From Longispora sp040681875 (GTDB lineage Bacteria > Actinomycetota > Actinomycetes > Mycobacteriales > Micromonosporaceae), in NCBI RefSeq assembly GCF_040681875.1, contig NZ_JBFAZP010000012.1, positions 62,001 to 126,000 on the forward strand: a stretch of 64,000 bases of DNA, written 5' to 3'. How positions within the stretch are numbered: the stretch's first letter is position 1; each line of letters begins with the position of its first letter. The notes below the pieces were generated by a model. That model searched no databases. It was given only the letters and a program-made list of their open reading frames with translations, and had not been told where the DNA came from. Below, in pieces: positions 48,813-57,873 of the stretch. Both the position numbers and the translations under genes were made by a program.

Positions 48813-50104
48813 GCCGACACTCCCGGAATGACCTCGATGCTCGCGCGGCGCTGCGGACGCAGGGTGGCCGCTGCGGCGATGATCTGCGCCTCGGTGACCT
48901 CGCCGAGCAGTCTCGGCAGGTCGTTGATCAGGGCGGGGTTGCCGTGCTGGAGTTCCAGCACCGCGAGCCGGACCGCCCGGTTGGTGACCGCGTCGGTCTC
49001 CCGGAGGAAGTGCGTGACGAACCGGGCCTGGATCCGGGCCAGCTCGCCCTCGGCGAGGCCGTCGGTGGCCAGGCGTTCGAGCTCCTCGTCGACCGTGCGG
49101 AGCACCTTGTCGGTGTCGCCGCCGGGCGGCATGAACACCTGGAGCAGCAGCACCGTGGGGTCGCGGACCTCGAACGGCTCGCCCATGAACCCGATGTAGC
49201 CGCCGACGCTGGTCGCGGTGCGGTCGCGGAGCACCATGCGCTCCTGGAGCCGGGCCGCCTCGCCGTCGGTGAGGACCTCGGCGAGCAGCACGTACGGCAG
49301 GTAGGCGTCGAACTCGGCGATCGGGTCCGGCACGCGCCAGGCCAGCGCGATCGCGGGCAGCGGGGCCATCGCGTCGGTGTAGGAGTCGCGGCGCTCGGCG
49401 GTCAGGTCGGGCTCCGCGAACGAGGGCCGGACGGGGGCCGGGCGGCCGGGGATGTCGCCGAAGTGCTTCTCGACCATGGCGCGGGCCGCGGCCACCTCGA
49501 AGTCGCCGGAGACGGCGAGGACGGCGTTGCCGGTGGCGTAGTACTCCGCGAAGAAGCCGGCCGCGGCGTCGACCGTGGCGGACTCGAGGTCGACGAAGGA
49601 GCCGTACCCGTCGTGGGCGTTGGCGAACGTGTCGAACATGACCGGTGGCAGCTTCAGCCACGGGAAGCCGCCGTACGGCCTGTTCAGCACGTTGACCCGG
49701 ATCTCCTCCTTCACCACGTCGATCTGGTTGCGGACGTTCTCCTCGTTCAGCCGGGGACCGCGCATCCGGTCGGCCTCGAGGAACAGCGCCCGCTCGAGCG
49801 CGCCCGCGGGCAGCGACTCGTAGTAGTCGGTGTAGTCGAAGTGGGTGGAACCGTTGAAGGTGCCGCCGGCGCCCTGCACGTATTTGAAGTGCGCCAGCTT
49901 CTCCAGGTTCTCGGAACCCTGGAACATCAGGTGCTCGAAGAGGTGGGCGAAGCCCGTGCGCCCCTCCGGCTCCGATCTGATGCCGACGTCGTAGACGACG
50001 GTGACGCCGACGACGGGCGCCGAACTGTCAGGCTGGAGCACCACACGCAGGCCGTTGGCCAGGGTGAACCGCTCGATCGTGTAACTCGTGGCTGGAATCC
50101 GCAC
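48809..50104 (-). CDS. M16 zinc metallopeptidase, catalytic subunit
   Basis: The 431-residue protein carries the inverted zinc motif GFAHLFEHLMFQGS (HxxEH) with the distal Glu about 76 residues later (DVVKEEIRVN), and the N-terminal LANGLRVVLQPDSSAPVVGV. It lacks the R/Y substrate pair that the partner retains, as is normal for heterodimeric M16B peptidases. It starts at GTG (RIPATSYTIERFTLANG). It is probably cytoplasmic, as no signal peptide is seen. Confidence 0.93.
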   Translation of the reverse strand: MRIPATSYTIERFTLANGLRVVLQPDSSAPVVGVTVVYDVGIRSEPEGRTGFAHLFEHLMFQGSENLEKLAHFKYVQGAGGTFNGSTHFDYTDYYESLPAGALERALFLEADRMRGPRLNEENVRNQIDVVKEEIRVNVLNRPYGGFPWLKLPPVMFDTFANAHDGYGSFVDLESATVDAAAGFFAEYYATGNAVLAVSGDFEVAAARAMVEKHFGDIPGRPAPVRPSFAEPDLTAERRDSYTDAMAPLPAIALAWRVPDPIAEFDAYLPYVLLAEVLTDGEAARLQERMVLRDRTATSVGGYIGFMGEPFEVRDPTVLLLQVFMPPGGDTDKVLRTVDEELERLATDGLAEGELARIQARFVTHFLRETDAVTNRAVRLAVLELQHGNPALINDLPRLLGEVTEAQIIAAAATLRPQRRASIEVIPGVSA

Positions 50105-50167
50105 CCCCCGACCCTAGCGCGTGCCGGGCACCCTGGATACGCGCCACCTCCGGTCCTGCCAGGGGCT

Positions 50168-51097
50168 TCAGCGGCCGGCGAACCTGACCGAGTCGAGCAC
50201 CTCGTCCACGACGGAGTCGAACTGCCGGTGGGTGCCCGGGATCGACACGTACAGCACGGCGGCCTCGGGGCGGCCCACATCGATCATGGCGATCGCGACC
50301 AGCTCGTCCTTGGCCGTCAGGCCCCGGCGGGAGTTGTCGAACCGCAACCGGAACTTGCTCACCCACGCGGGCCGGCCACCCAGGACGGCGGCCTCGTCGC
50401 GGATCATCTCCATCGTGTTGGGCTGCGGGTAGTACGACACGCGGGCGTCGGCGGCCACCTGGCGGCCCGTGCACTTCAGGTCGAGCTGGGTACCGTCGTT
50501 GGCGGTCGCCGGGACCGAGCCGGACAGGATCGAGGCGTGGTAGGTGCCCTCCGAGTACCGCTCGGTGACGATGTCCTGGCCGATCCGGTACTGCACCTTC
50601 AGGGTGCCCGCCGACCAGCTGTCCGACCAGGGCTGCCACGGCTCGCCGAACTTCTTGTACGAGATCCCGGCCTTCTCGTCCACGGTGCGCGGGCCCGCCG
50701 GCACCGGGGGCGCCTCGTAGCTGGGCTCCGGATACGACGTCGGGGGCGGGCACAGCTTCGCCAGGGGCGGGCGCCGGTCGGGGCCGTTGGCCGCCGTCGG
50801 CCGCAGCGGGTCCACGTTGCCGGTGAGCACCATCGCCAGCACCACCACGATGCCCAGCACCAGCACGAGGGCCGCGCCGCCGCCGAACCACAGCAGCAGG
50901 CGCTTGTTCGGATCCGGGGGCGGGGGGCCCGCCGGGGCCGGGCCCGAGCGGCGGGCCGCGGCGGCCTCCAGCCGGGTCGCGGAGGTGACCAGGCCACCGA
51001 GGTGCGGGTGAGCCGGCTGCGGCTTGGCTGCGGTGGGCGAGGGCGGGAGGACGATGTCCCCTTCCCCGTCGGCCCACGGCGATTCACTGGTCGTCAT
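50168..51097 (-). CDS. Single-pass membrane protein with extracytoplasmic domain
   Basis: The 309-residue protein has a Pro/Ala-rich cytoplasmic N-terminus (residues 1-65), one membrane helix (LLLWFGGGAALVLVLGIVVV), a proline-rich stalk and an outer domain (ISYKKFGEPWQPW, YHASILSGSVPATANDGT, RFDNSRRGLTAKDELVAI, and FDSVVDEVLDSVRF at the end). I recognise it only as a conserved actinobacterial type. Its ATG overlaps the adnB stop, so it is expressed with adnAB. Confidence 0.75.
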   Translation of the reverse strand: MTTSESPWADGEGDIVLPPSPTAAKPQPAHPHLGGLVTSATRLEAAAARRSGPAPAGPPPPDPNKRLLLWFGGGAALVLVLGIVVVLAMVLTGNVDPLRPTAANGPDRRPPLAKLCPPPTSYPEPSYEAPPVPAGPRTVDEKAGISYKKFGEPWQPWSDSWSAGTLKVQYRIGQDIVTERYSEGTYHASILSGSVPATANDGTQLDLKCTGRQVAADARVSYYPQPNTMEMIRDEAAVLGGRPAWVSKFRLRFDNSRRGLTAKDELVAIAMIDVGRPEAAVLYVSIPGTHRQFDSVVDEVLDSVRFAGR

Positions 51098-54000
51098 GAC
51101 TCCCCCAGTGTGCCACCGGAACGCAAGGGGACGCCCGCCACGAGCGCCGCCAGACCGTCGGCGTCGAGGAGGTCGACGGGGCGGACCGTGCGGTCGTCGC
51201 GGACGTAGTGGAACGCCGCGCGGACCCGTTCGAGGGGTACGCCGGCCAACTGTGCCCAGGCCAGCCGGTACGCGGCCAGCTGGACCGCCGCCGCCCGGGC
51301 CGCCTCCCCCGCCGGTGGCCGGCCGGTCTTCCAGTCCACGACGTCGTAGCTGTCCCCGTCCCGGAAGACCGCGTCCATCCGGCCCCGGAGCAGCACGCCC
51401 CCGACGAGCGTGGAGAAGGGCACCTCTATCCGGTACGGGACCCGGTCGGCCCACGAACCGGCCTCGAACGCCGCGCGCAGGTCGGCGAAGTCGGCGTCCG
51501 GTGCCGCGTCCGCGTCGGCCGCGCCGGGCAGTTCGTGCAGGTCGAGCAGTGTCTCCGCCCCGTTGCGCCGTTCGAGCCAGGTGTGGAACGCCGTGCCCCG
51601 GCGCGCGTGGGTCGCCGGCCGCTCCGGCAGCGGGCGCCGCAACCGGCGGGCCAGCTCCGCCGGATCCTTGGCCAGGGTCACCAGCTGGGAGACCGTGAGC
51701 CGGTCGGGCAGGGTCACCGCGCCGCTGTCGTGGGCGGTGCGGTCGCGTTCGGCGAGCAGGAGGGTGACCTCGGGGGAGAGCTCGCCCGGCGTACCCAGGA
51801 AGGAGGTCACCAGGTCGGCGCCCGCCGTCAGCGCCCGGCGGCGCTCGGCCGACAACGGGTCGTGCGGCCAGGGCTTGTGGGCCCGCTCGGCGCGCAGCGG
51901 GTTGTCGGGGCCGGGGTCGTCGACCCAGACGTCGGTGTGCGCGTGCCCCCGGACCTCGGTCAGGAACGGACTCGGCTGGCTGGGCCGCTTGTTGTCCGAC
52001 CAGCGGTACCCGGAGCACAGCAGCAGGTCCCGGGCCCGGGTCACCGCCACATAGGCGAGCCGGCGCTCCTCGCGCTCGCCGTGCGCCTTCCACGCCGCGT
52101 CGAAGTCCCGGATCGTGCCGGTGAACGCCGGCAGCTCGGCCGCGTCGCCGCGCAACGGGAACGGCAGCACGCCCAGGCCCTGCAGCCACGCGTCGGCCTT
52201 GCCCGCCGGGTCGGGGAACAGCCCGTCGTTGAGCCCGGCGACGGCGACGACGTCCCATTCCAGACCCTTGGCACTGTGCACGGTCACCAGCTGCACCGCG
52301 TTGTCCGCGACCTGGGCCGGGCCCTGTTCGAGGCCGCGTTCCTCCCGGGCCGCCGCGTCCAGGTAGCTGAGGAACGCGCCCAGCCCGGTGCCCCTCGACT
52401 CGGCGGCGAACCGGGCCGCGACGTCGCCGAACTCGGCCAGGTGCACCATGCCGTCGGTGGCCGGGCGGGTGATCACCTCGACGTCGAGGCCGAGGGTGGT
52501 GATGACGTCGGCGACGAGGTCGGGGAGGGCGCGGTCGAGGTGGGAGCGGAGGGTGCGGAGTTCGAGGGCGAAGCGGGTGAGGCGGCGGTGGCCTTCCTGG
52601 GAGAAGGCGGGGACGCGGGGGTCTTCGGCGGCCTCGGCCTGGTCGGGCTCGGGCTCGGACCCCGGCCCCGACTCCGGATCAGACTCCGGTTCCGGTGTGT
52701 CCGCCAGGCTGTCCAACGCCTCGATGATCGACGAGTCCTCCCCCAGGTCCCGCGACCACCGGTACAACCGCATGACGTCGCGCGGCCCGATCCGCCACCG
52801 CGGCCCCGTCAGCAGCCGCAGCAGCGCCCCGCCGGCCGTCGGATCGGCCAACACCCGCAGCGTGCTGAGCACCTCCACGACCTCGGGGGTGTCGAGCAAC
52901 CCGCCCAGCCCGACCACCTCGACCGGCAGCCCCCGGGCCCGCAGCGCCGCTTCGATCCGGGCCATCTGGGACCGCTTCCGCACCAGCACGGCGGCGGTCG
53001 GCTGCGCGTCGGCCTCCCAGTAGCTGCGCAGCGAACGGTCCAGGCGGTCGGCGATCCAGGCGGCCTCGTCGTCGGCGGTCAGGTGCAGGGCGCAGTGCAC
53101 CGCCGGCCGGCCGTGGTCGGGGCGCCCGGCCCGGAGCACCGCCTTGCTCTCCAGCCCCGCCGACAGCGCGTTGGCCGCCGTCAGGATGCCCGGCTGGTTG
53201 CGCCAACTGACGCTCAACTCCCGACGGGTACCGCCGAAGCTGTCCAAGAATCTCTCCAGGCTCCCCGCGCTGGCCCCCCGCCAGCCGTAGATCGCCTGGG
53301 CCGGGTCCCCGACGGCCGTCACCGGGTACCCGTCGCCGAACAGCGCCTGGAGCAGCACGAACTGCCCGTGACTCGTGTCCTGGTACTCGTCGAGCAGCAC
53401 CACCCGGTACCGGGCCCGCTCCGCCGCCCGCACCTCCGGATGGTCCCGCGCGATCAGCGCCGACCGGCTCAACTGGTCGCCGAACGCCATCACCTCGGCG
53501 GCCTCCAACCGGTCCTGGTACGCCCGGATCAGCGGCACCAGCTGGGCGCGCGCCCGCTGGGTCGCCTCGGCCGTCTTCCCCTTCAACGGGGCCAGCCCCG
53601 CCTGGAACTCCCCCAGGTCCTCGGGCGTGCGCAACTGCCCGGCCAGGTCCCCGGCGAGCTGGAGCACCGCCTCGGTCACCGCGCCCGGGCTCTTGTCGAT
53701 CGCGGACATGTCCCCGTCGTACCCGCGGACCACCGCGTCGGCGAACCGCCAGCGCTCGGCCTCGGTGATCAGCCGGGTGCTCGGCTCGTAGCCGCCGCGC
53801 AGCCCGTGCTCGGCATGGATCCGCCCCGCGTACGCGTCGTAGGTGGAGATCGTCGGCTCGCCCGCGAACATGTCGCTCGGCCCGAGCCGGGTCTCCAACT
53901 GGCCCAGCCGGCGGCGGATCCGCACCCCCAGTTCGCCGGCCGCCTTCCGGGTGAAGGTCAGGCCGAGGACCTGCTCGGGGCGGACCAGCTCGTTCGCGAT

Positions 54001-54159
54001 CAGCCACAGCACCCGGGCGGCCATCGTCTCCGTCTTGCCCGAGCCGGCCCCTGCGACCACGAGCATCGGCTCCAGCGGCGCGCTGATGATCGCGGCCTGC
54101 TGCTCGGTCGGGGGCGGCTGGCGGAGCAGGTCGGCCAGCGCCTGCGGGGTGAACCTCAC
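51094..54159 (-). CDS. adnB: Helicase-nuclease subunit AdnB
   Basis: The 1021-residue protein combines a UvrD-like motor and a RecB-type nuclease. Motor: Walker A VVAGAGSGKTETMAAR, TFTRKAAGELGVRI, motif II VVLLDEYQDTSHGQF, VGDPAQAIYGWRGA, VSWRNQPGI, VTVHSAKGLEWDVV and LAYVAVTRARDLLL. Nuclease: GRMDAVFRDGDSYDVVDWKTG and VQLAAYRLAW near the C-terminus. AdnAB resects double-strand breaks in actinobacteria in place of RecBCD. GTG at 54159 overlaps the adnA stop. An acidic linker (PEPESDPESGPGSEPEPD) sits between motor halves. Confidence 0.93.
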   Translation of the reverse strand: MRFTPQALADLLRQPPPTEQQAAIISAPLEPMLVVAGAGSGKTETMAARVLWLIANELVRPEQVLGLTFTRKAAGELGVRIRRRLGQLETRLGPSDMFAGEPTISTYDAYAGRIHAEHGLRGGYEPSTRLITEAERWRFADAVVRGYDGDMSAIDKSPGAVTEAVLQLAGDLAGQLRTPEDLGEFQAGLAPLKGKTAEATQRARAQLVPLIRAYQDRLEAAEVMAFGDQLSRSALIARDHPEVRAAERARYRVVLLDEYQDTSHGQFVLLQALFGDGYPVTAVGDPAQAIYGWRGASAGSLERFLDSFGGTRRELSVSWRNQPGILTAANALSAGLESKAVLRAGRPDHGRPAVHCALHLTADDEAAWIADRLDRSLRSYWEADAQPTAAVLVRKRSQMARIEAALRARGLPVEVVGLGGLLDTPEVVEVLSTLRVLADPTAGGALLRLLTGPRWRIGPRDVMRLYRWSRDLGEDSSIIEALDSLADTPEPESDPESGPGSEPEPDQAEAAEDPRVPAFSQEGHRRLTRFALELRTLRSHLDRALPDLVADVITTLGLDVEVITRPATDGMVHLAEFGDVAARFAAESRGTGLGAFLSYLDAAAREERGLEQGPAQVADNAVQLVTVHSAKGLEWDVVAVAGLNDGLFPDPAGKADAWLQGLGVLPFPLRGDAAELPAFTGTIRDFDAAWKAHGEREERRLAYVAVTRARDLLLCSGYRWSDNKRPSQPSPFLTEVRGHAHTDVWVDDPGPDNPLRAERAHKPWPHDPLSAERRRALTAGADLVTSFLGTPGELSPEVTLLLAERDRTAHDSGAVTLPDRLTVSQLVTLAKDPAELARRLRRPLPERPATHARRGTAFHTWLERRNGAETLLDLHELPGAADADAAPDADFADLRAAFEAGSWADRVPYRIEVPFSTLVGGVLLRGRMDAVFRDGDSYDVVDWKTGRPPAGEAARAAAVQLAAYRLAWAQLAGVPLERVRAAFHYVRDDRTVRPVDLLDADGLAALVAGVPLRSGGTLGES

Positions 54160-57100
54160 TCCGTCACCCCCTTCACGTGCATCGGGCAGCACACCCGGAC
54201 CGGACACTGTCGACACTTCTCGTTCACGATCGCGAGCACCGTCGCGCCGCCGACCACCCGGCCGGCCGCCGTGACCAGGTCCGCGCCCCAGCCGGGGTCG
54301 GCGGCCTCCGACAGCGGGGTCTGGCGCTGCTCCGGGTCGTTCTTCAACCGCAGCCGGACCAGGGCCGCGCCGCCCGACACCTCCCCCTCGGGGAACGCGC
54401 CGGCCTCCACCGCCGCCTGGTACGTCGCCAGCTGCTTGCTCGTCTCCGCGTCCTCGGAGGCAGACCCGGTCTTGAAGTCGTACACCACGAGCCGGCCGTC
54501 GTCGTCGCGCTCCAGCCGGTCGACCCGGCCGACCAGCTCCACGTCGTCGCCGAAGTCGATCCGGAACGCCTGCTCGACGCCGATCAGCCGGGGCGCGCGG
54601 CCCTCCGTCCAGCTCAGCAGCTTGTCGATCATGCCCTCGACGTCCTGCCACTGCCGGCGCGAGTACCACTTGGCGCCGGTGTCGATCTGGGCGAACCGCC
54701 GGCGTACCTCGTCGAAGATCTCCGCCCGGGTGATCCCGTCGCGCGCCGACAGTTCCGCCGCGTAGTGCACCAGGGTGCCGATCGAACCGGCCGCGCTCAC
54801 CGCGTCGCCGCCGTGCCGGCTGAGCAGCCAGCGCAGCCCGCAGGTCAGGGCGGTCTCCACAGTAGAGGGTGACACCCGGACCCGCTCCCCGGGCAGCGCC
54901 ATCGGCCGCGCGTCGGACAGGTCCCGCAGCCCCCACCAGTCGTCGGGGTGCGCGCCGGGCACGCCCGCGTCGGCCAGCGCGGCGAGCTGGCGGGCCGCGT
55001 CCTCCTCGGGCAGCCGGCGGCGCAGGTCCGCCACCAGACCGGGCAGCGTGAGGGCCCTCGGCACCGGCGTGTACTCGACCGGCACCTGCTCCGGCTGCTC
55101 CGACCGGACCCGCAGCTCGTCCAGGAACCGGCTCGGCTGCTCCTCCTTGCCCGCGACGGCCGTGGCGATCAGCAGCTTGCGGGCCCGGGTCGCCGCGACG
55201 TAGAACAGCCGGCGCTCCTCGTCCAGCAGGGCCACCACGCTCGGCTCCCGGTCGGCGACCACGTCCACCAGCAGTTCCGAGCCGAGCAGGGAACCACGGG
55301 GCTTCAGGTTGGGCCAGACGCCCTCCTGGACCCCGGCGACCGCGACCACGTCCCACTCCAGGCCCTTGGCCGAGTGCGCGGTGAGCACCCGCACGGCGGC
55401 GCCCCGGTCGGCGGTCGGCGCGAGGGAGTCGCCGGGCAGTTCCTGGCCGAGCACGTGGTCGACGAACAGGTGCGCCCCGGCACCCGGCAACCGGTCCACG
55501 AACCGGCCGGCGGCCTCGAACAGCGCGACCACGGCGTCGAGGTCCCGGTCGGCGGCCGCCCCGCGTTCACCCCCGCCGAGCGCGGCGCGTTCCCAGCGCT
55601 CGGCGAGCCCCGAGGCACTCCACACCGCCCACAGAGCTTCCTCCGCATTGGGTACGACGACCGGCGGCGCCGGGGACTCGCGCGCGTCGCCCGGTTCCGG
55701 ATCACCAGGCCCGGCCGTATCGGATGCGGCACCGCGAGGGCCCGCCGGAGCGCGTTCGGCGGCCCGCGCTCCGGCGACAGCCGGTTCGACCGCTGCGGGC
55801 GGCGTGATCGCGGGGAGCGGGCCGCCCGCCTGGCGGGCCGCCGTGAGCAGCGCGTTGAGCCGGCGCGCGGGGGCGGCCCACGCGTCGTCGGGCGGGTCCT
55901 CGATCAGCTCGGCGAGCGACTGCGGCACGGGCATCGGCTCGGGCACCCGTCCGCCTTCGGCCCCGGACTCAGGGTCGGGCTCGGGCACGGATTCGGACTG
56001 GTCGGCCGGCTCCTCCTCGGGCCAGGGCTCGTCGCCGGGCCACGGCTCGTCTCCGGGCCAGGCGTCGGACGCCGGATCCGGTGCGGGCCGGGCACCTCGG
56101 CTGGTGTCCGGCCAGTGCCGGATGCCGGGGCGGACACCGTTCCCGACCACGGGGCCAACGCTCCCGGTCCCGGCCTCGGGCTCGCCCTGATCCGACCCGC
56201 TCCCGGGCCGCGACCCGTCCGGGTCAGCCCCGGGCCACGCGCCGTCCGGCTCGCCCCCGGGCCAGGCATCGTCCGGCTCGCCCCCGGGCCAGTCGTCGGA
56301 CGGTTCCTCGGCGGGCCAGCTGTCCTCGTACCCGTCGACGGTTGTCGCCTGTGATCCGACCTCGCGCCGGGGGGCCGGGATGTGCGGGGCCGGTTCCGGG
56401 CGGCGGGCCGACAGCAGGGCCAGGCCCTGGCGGAGGCGCCGCTCGGCCAGCGGATCCGCCCCGCCCAGCGGCGAGTGCAGCAACGCCACCGCCGTGTCCT
56501 CGTCCAGCCGCTCCGGATTCGCGGCGCAGTCCAGCAGCGTCAGCAGCGCGCGCACCACCGGCTGCGCGGGCAGCGGCAGATCCGCGGCGGCGGTCTCGAC
56601 GGGCACACCGGCCATCGTCATCGCCCGGCGCAGCGGCCCGAGCGCGGCGGCCGTCGAGCGCACGATGACCGCCATCCGCGACCACGGCACCTTGTCCAGC
56701 AGGTGCGCGGCCCGCAGCCGGTACGCGACGTAGCTGGCCTCCTCGCTCGCCGAGTGCAGCAGCGCCACCTCGTACCCGCCGACGCCCTTCGCGCTGACGA
56801 ACCGGTGCCGCACCGCGCCCCGCAGCCGCCGACCGACCCGCTGCGTGGCGTCCAGCAGGGTGCCGCCGGTCCGCCAGTTGGTGCCGAGGGTGACCGTGTC
56901 GGGGGCGAACTCGCGCAACCCGGCCGGGTCGGCGCCCCGGAACGTGAACGTCACCGAGTCGGGGTCGGCGAACCCGACCGGCCGGTCGGTGACCAGGTGC
57001 AGGAGCTGGAGCTGGGCGGGGTCGAGGTCCTGGGCGTCGTCGACGTAGACGTGCCGGAGCCGGGCGCGCTCGGTCGCCAGCAGGTCGGGGTCCTCGCGCA

Positions 57101-57767
57101 GCTCGGCGATCGCGGACCGGATCAGCTCCGCCGGGTCGTACCCCCCGGGATCGCGCAACAGCCGCACGTCGATGTACTCGTCCAGGAACCGCGCCGCCGA
57201 CACCCAGTCCGGCCGGCCGTGCGCGCGACCCCAGTCGGCCAACTGCCGCGAGGACACCCCGCGCTCGACGGCCCGGAGCAGCAGGTCCCGCAGTTCCGTC
57301 GCGAAGCCCCGGGTCAGCAGCGCCGGACGCAACCCGGCCGGCCAGTCGTCCCGGCCGTCCTCCAGCGCGCCGCGCAGCAGCTCCCGGATGATCAGGTCCT
57401 GCTCGGGGCCGGTGATCAGCTTCGGGGTCGGGTCGCCCCGGCGGGCGGCGGCGAGGCGGAGCAGGGAGAACGCGTACCCGTGCGGGGTGCGGACCAGGGG
57501 TTCGGTCACGCCGGGGCTGCGCGCCGCGACCCCGTCGCGCAGGCCGGTGGCGGCGTGCCGGTTGAACGCCCAGACGAGTACCCGATCGGGCTCGGCCCCC
57601 TCGGCGATCCGGGCCGCGACGGCCGCCAGCAACGTGGTGGTCTTCCCCGTGCCGGGCGCGCCCACGACCAGCAGCGGCCCCCGGTGCGCGACCACGGCGG
57701 CCTGCGCGGGGTCGAGGACCGGTGCGGTATGCGTTGCCGCAGGTCGCCGCACCAGTCGATAGGTCAC
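54156..57767 (-). CDS. adnA: Helicase-nuclease subunit AdnA with disordered inserts
   Basis: The 1203-residue protein has a motor with Walker A VVGAPGTGKTTTLLAAV, a motif II variant YVDDAQDLDPAQ, LGTNWRTGG and LTAHSAKGLEWDVV. The C-terminal nuclease (GRVDRLERDDDGRLVVYDFK, QLATYQAAVE) has an iron-sulfur set: LTCGLRWLL and EKCRQCPVRVCCP. AdnA is usually near 1050 residues; two inserts add length. Residues about 470-600 hold W-P-G-G/D-E-P repeats and about 640-705 are Ala/Pro-rich. GTG 57767 (TYRLVRRPAATHTAPVLD) is the chosen start; a longer frame is open upstream. Confidence 0.92.
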   Translation of the reverse strand: MTYRLVRRPAATHTAPVLDPAQAAVVAHRGPLLVVGAPGTGKTTTLLAAVAARIAEGAEPDRVLVWAFNRHAATGLRDGVAARSPGVTEPLVRTPHGYAFSLLRLAAARRGDPTPKLITGPEQDLIIRELLRGALEDGRDDWPAGLRPALLTRGFATELRDLLLRAVERGVSSRQLADWGRAHGRPDWVSAARFLDEYIDVRLLRDPGGYDPAELIRSAIAELREDPDLLATERARLRHVYVDDAQDLDPAQLQLLHLVTDRPVGFADPDSVTFTFRGADPAGLREFAPDTVTLGTNWRTGGTLLDATQRVGRRLRGAVRHRFVSAKGVGGYEVALLHSASEEASYVAYRLRAAHLLDKVPWSRMAVIVRSTAAALGPLRRAMTMAGVPVETAAADLPLPAQPVVRALLTLLDCAANPERLDEDTAVALLHSPLGGADPLAERRLRQGLALLSARRPEPAPHIPAPRREVGSQATTVDGYEDSWPAEEPSDDWPGGEPDDAWPGGEPDGAWPGADPDGSRPGSGSDQGEPEAGTGSVGPVVGNGVRPGIRHWPDTSRGARPAPDPASDAWPGDEPWPGDEPWPEEEPADQSESVPEPDPESGAEGGRVPEPMPVPQSLAELIEDPPDDAWAAPARRLNALLTAARQAGGPLPAITPPAAVEPAVAGARAAERAPAGPRGAASDTAGPGDPEPGDARESPAPPVVVPNAEEALWAVWSASGLAERWERAALGGGERGAAADRDLDAVVALFEAAGRFVDRLPGAGAHLFVDHVLGQELPGDSLAPTADRGAAVRVLTAHSAKGLEWDVVAVAGVQEGVWPNLKPRGSLLGSELLVDVVADREPSVVALLDEERRLFYVAATRARKLLIATAVAGKEEQPSRFLDELRVRSEQPEQVPVEYTPVPRALTLPGLVADLRRRLPEEDAARQLAALADAGVPGAHPDDWWGLRDLSDARPMALPGERVRVSPSTVETALTCGLRWLLSRHGGDAVSAAGSIGTLVHYAAELSARDGITRAEIFDEVRRRFAQIDTGAKWYSRRQWQDVEGMIDKLLSWTEGRAPRLIGVEQAFRIDFGDDVELVGRVDRLERDDDGRLVVYDFKTGSASEDAETSKQLATYQAAVEAGAFPEGEVSGGAALVRLRLKNDPEQRQTPLSEAADPGWGADLVTAAGRVVGGATVLAIVNEKCRQCPVRVCCPMHVKGVTE
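55960..56370 (-). repeat. Acidic Trp-Pro-Gly repeat insert within adnA
   Basis: This stretch encodes repeated (D/E)xWPGxEPD units (DDWPGGEPDDAWPGGEPDG; DEPWPGDEPWPEEE) plus acidic, low-complexity spacer. It lies inside the motor domain, where compact AdnA proteins have a short loop. Confidence 0.8.
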
Positions 57768-57873
57768 GGGCTCAATTCCACCATGCCGGCCCCCGACCGG
57801 ACGCAGGGGCGGCCACGCGGCCCGCCAACCCGTCGAGGCCAACTTTTTCCGACAAACCGACTACTCTCGCTCT

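Noticed and set aside
50944..51208. Plus-strand frames over the M16 and membrane genes
   Set aside because: Complement of well-supported minus-strand genes.
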